Below, piece by piece: positions 14,319 through 15,666 of a stretch of DNA of 15,666 nt (the stretch's first letter is position 1; the number at the start of each line of letters is the position of its first letter). Source of the stretch: an uncultured Opitutales bacterium (GTDB lineage Bacteria > Verrucomicrobiota > Verrucomicrobiia > Opitutales > Intestinicryptomonadaceae). The stretch spans positions 1-15,666 of the forward strand of contig URYY01000037.1 of NCBI GenBank assembly GCA_900552245.1. The letters are read 5' to 3'. The notes under the pieces are model-generated. The model was given only the letters and a program-made list of their open reading frames with translations, made no database searches and was not told the DNA's origin. Position numbers and translations under genes: made by a program.

Positions 14319-15032
14319 ATGAAACTTTACGACGCACATTCGCATCTGCACTTTCCGGAAAATTCCGATTTGCTAAGCCAGTTTAAGAGCGATGGAGATA
14401 TAGTCGCATGCGATTCCTCCGTCTCTTTCAAGGATATGGACGCACTTCATGAAATCTATTTGCAGATGCCAAGCCGTATCGTTCCCGCATACGGGATACA
14501 CCCATGGTGTGTGCCGGCCTTTGCCAGAAAGTTTGACTACGAGCAGTTGGAGGAATTTTTGGGCGAGGCAAAAGCCATAGGCGAGATAGGCTTGGACAAT
14601 AAGTGCGATGTGGACTTTGATGCGCAGCTACTCTACTTCAAGGCTCAAATTGATATAGCCTGCGAGCGCGGTTTGCCTATGATTTTGCACAGCATAAAAG
14701 CTTGGCGAGAACTTTTAGAAGTTCTGGAGGGCCGCAAAATACCGCAGAAGTTTTTGGTTCATGCGGCAAGCTGCCCCTTGGATATTGCAAAGCGTTTGCA
14801 GGATATGGGAGCTATGTTCTCCTTCGGCACGCGGGAGCTTGGAACTATGAAGGGGCTTGCGTGCGCTACAAACATAAAAATAGAGAATATATTGATAGAG
14901 TCGGACGGAGCTTGCATAAGGCAGGATTTGGAGAAGGCTCTCAAAATGTTGGCGGAGCTTAGGAACGAAACCCGGGAATCGATGTCAGAGATTGTTGAAA
15001 GTAACTTTATTAGGCTTTTTGGCAATGTCTGA
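14319..15032 (+). CDS. TatD-family metal-dependent hydrolase / DNase
   Basis: This 237-residue TIM-barrel hydrolase has the TatD pattern: HSH at 7-9, AYGIHPW at 57-63, IGEIGLD at 87-93 with Glu89, LHSIKAW near 123 with His124, VHAAS with His148, and IESDGA with Asp196. All six usual metal-site residues appear present. Characterised members are Mg-dependent 3'-5' exonucleases or D-aminoacyl-tRNA deacylases (YjjV/TatD type). The common HCF-SG and ETD-P motifs are altered to HAASC and ESDGA, so this is a divergent member and its substrate is uncertain. It begins 3 bases after aroB and overlaps the tcdA start by 8 bases. Confidence 0.86.
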   Translation: MKLYDAHSHLHFPENSDLLSQFKSDGDIVACDSSVSFKDMDALHEIYLQMPSRIVPAYGIHPWCVPAFARKFDYEQLEEFLGEAKAIGEIGLDNKCDVDFDAQLLYFKAQIDIACERGLPMILHSIKAWRELLEVLEGRKIPQKFLVHAASCPLDIAKRLQDMGAMFSFGTRELGTMKGLACATNIKIENILIESDGACIRQDLEKALKMLAELRNETRESMSEIVESNFIRLFGNV

Positions 15033-15666
15033 CGAGAGATTTTCAAGGTTGGGAATTTTAATCGGAGAAGCCGCTTGCGAAAGGTTAAGGAGTGCAAAAA
15101 TTCTCGTTTGCGGACTTGGGGCCGTCGGGGGGATGGCAGTGGAAATCTTGGCGCGTTGCGGCGTGGGTAGTTTTGTGCTCGCCGATTGCGACTGCTTTGA
15201 AATATCCAATATAAACCGCCAGATATGCGCCCTCGAATCGACTTTGGGAAAGCCTAAAGTTGAAGTTCAAAAGGCTAGGATTTTAGATATAAACCCGAAG
15301 GCTTGCGTAAATACTTTCCACGGCTTTATAGACGAGGGCACGATACCGCAGTTGCTGGCGGAAAAGCCCGACATAGTAGTCGATGCAATAGATTCAATTT
15401 CTTCAAAAGTTTCGCTTATAAAAGGCGCAATTTTAAGCGATATAAAGATAGTTTCAAGCATGGGGGCGGCGAGGAGAAGAGATGCGGGGCTTATTAAAAC
15501 TGCCTCTCTAAAAAAGTCGCACGGCTGCCCTATGGCTTCTGAAGTCCGCAAGCGCCTGCGCGCGCAGGGTGTGGATCTTTCGGCTTGCGATTGCGTGTTC
15601 TCTGACGAGCAACCCTCAAAGGATTCGCATTTTACCGGTGAAGCTTCGGCGAAAATCCTCGGCAGC
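15025..15666 (+). CDS. tcdA: tRNA threonylcarbamoyladenosine dehydratase TcdA-like (3' truncated)
   Basis: The frame from the ATG at 15025 is open to the end of the window, giving 214 residues of an E1-like ThiF/MoeB-fold protein. RFSRLGILIGEAACERL matches the start of TcdA (CsdL). The ATP-binding loop reads VCGLGAVGGMAVEILARCG, followed by DCDCFEISNINRQICAL (the conserved NxNRQ) and GKPKVEV, INP, and VVDAIDS. CVFSDEQP near the end fits TcdA's CVFS-E segment, which MoeB and ThiF lack. TcdA cyclises t6A at tRNA position 37 using ATP. The start overlaps tatD by 8 bases. No paired CsdE or CsdA sulfur-carrier gene is visible, but the sequence ends here. Confidence 0.88.
   Translation, partial: MSDERFSRLGILIGEAACERLRSAKILVCGLGAVGGMAVEILARCGVGSFVLADCDCFEISNINRQICALESTLGKPKVEVQKARILDINPKACVNTFHGFIDEGTIPQLLAEKPDIVVDAIDSISSKVSLIKGAILSDIKIVSSMGAARRRDAGLIKTASLKKSHGCPMASEVRKRLRAQGVDLSACDCVFSDEQPSKDSHFTGEASAKILGS

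Noticed and set aside
1..15666. CRISPR array, phage, insertion sequence or defence system
   Set aside because: No regularly spaced repeats, transposase, integrase, nuclease-helicase set or toxin pair is visible; nearly every base is in housekeeping genes.

Overview
The window is a dense stretch of a bacterial chromosome carrying mostly housekeeping genes. There is no phage, transposon, CRISPR array, rRNA or tRNA that I can support. The run infB-rbfA-nrnA-like-truB-ribF, followed later by RsuA-type pseudouridine synthase-ribB(A)-ribH-nusB-ftsY-aroB-tatD-tcdA, together with a DUF1343 exo-muramidase and a FliA/WhiG-type sigma factor, fits the Verrucomicrobiota/PVC group best, perhaps Opitutae. 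That placement is inferred from gene content and order and was not tested. Shine-Dalgarno motifs are inconsistent: clear before the thioredoxin-like gene, ribH and ftsY, and absent before several others.

Region 1 (1-3836, + strand) is a translation/RNA operon with 3-5 base gaps. It holds the C-terminal part of initiation factor IF2, ribosome-binding factor RbfA, a DHH/DHHA1 phosphoesterase of the NrnA type, tRNA pseudouridine-55 synthase TruB and the bifunctional FMN/FAD enzyme RibF. A secreted thioredoxin-fold protein with a CPFC site follows (3908-4387) and ends at a strong intrinsic terminator.

Region 2 (4388-5803) holds a non-coding convergent gap with a long hairpin, a minus-strand FliA/WhiG-like sigma factor, and an A/T-rich divergent intergenic region with candidate promoters. 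Region 3 (5804-9422, + strand) holds a DUF2062 membrane protein, an exported DUF1343/NamZ-type exo-N-acetylmuramidase and a xylulokinase resembling animal XYLB, closed by a second strong terminator.

Region 4 (9494-15666, + strand) is one tight operon of eight genes with gaps of 0-4 bases or overlaps of 4-11 bases. It covers rRNA pseudouridylation, two riboflavin steps (RibB with a decayed GTP cyclohydrolase II-like domain, and lumazine synthase), transcription antitermination (NusB), protein targeting (FtsY), aromatic synthesis (AroB), a TatD hydrolase, and a truncated TcdA-like tRNA t6A dehydratase.

I found no clearly new multi-gene system. The points most worth a second look are the metal-site-less RibA domain fused to RibB, the animal-like xylulokinase, the FtsY motif change, and the isolated motility-type sigma factor with its structured leader.
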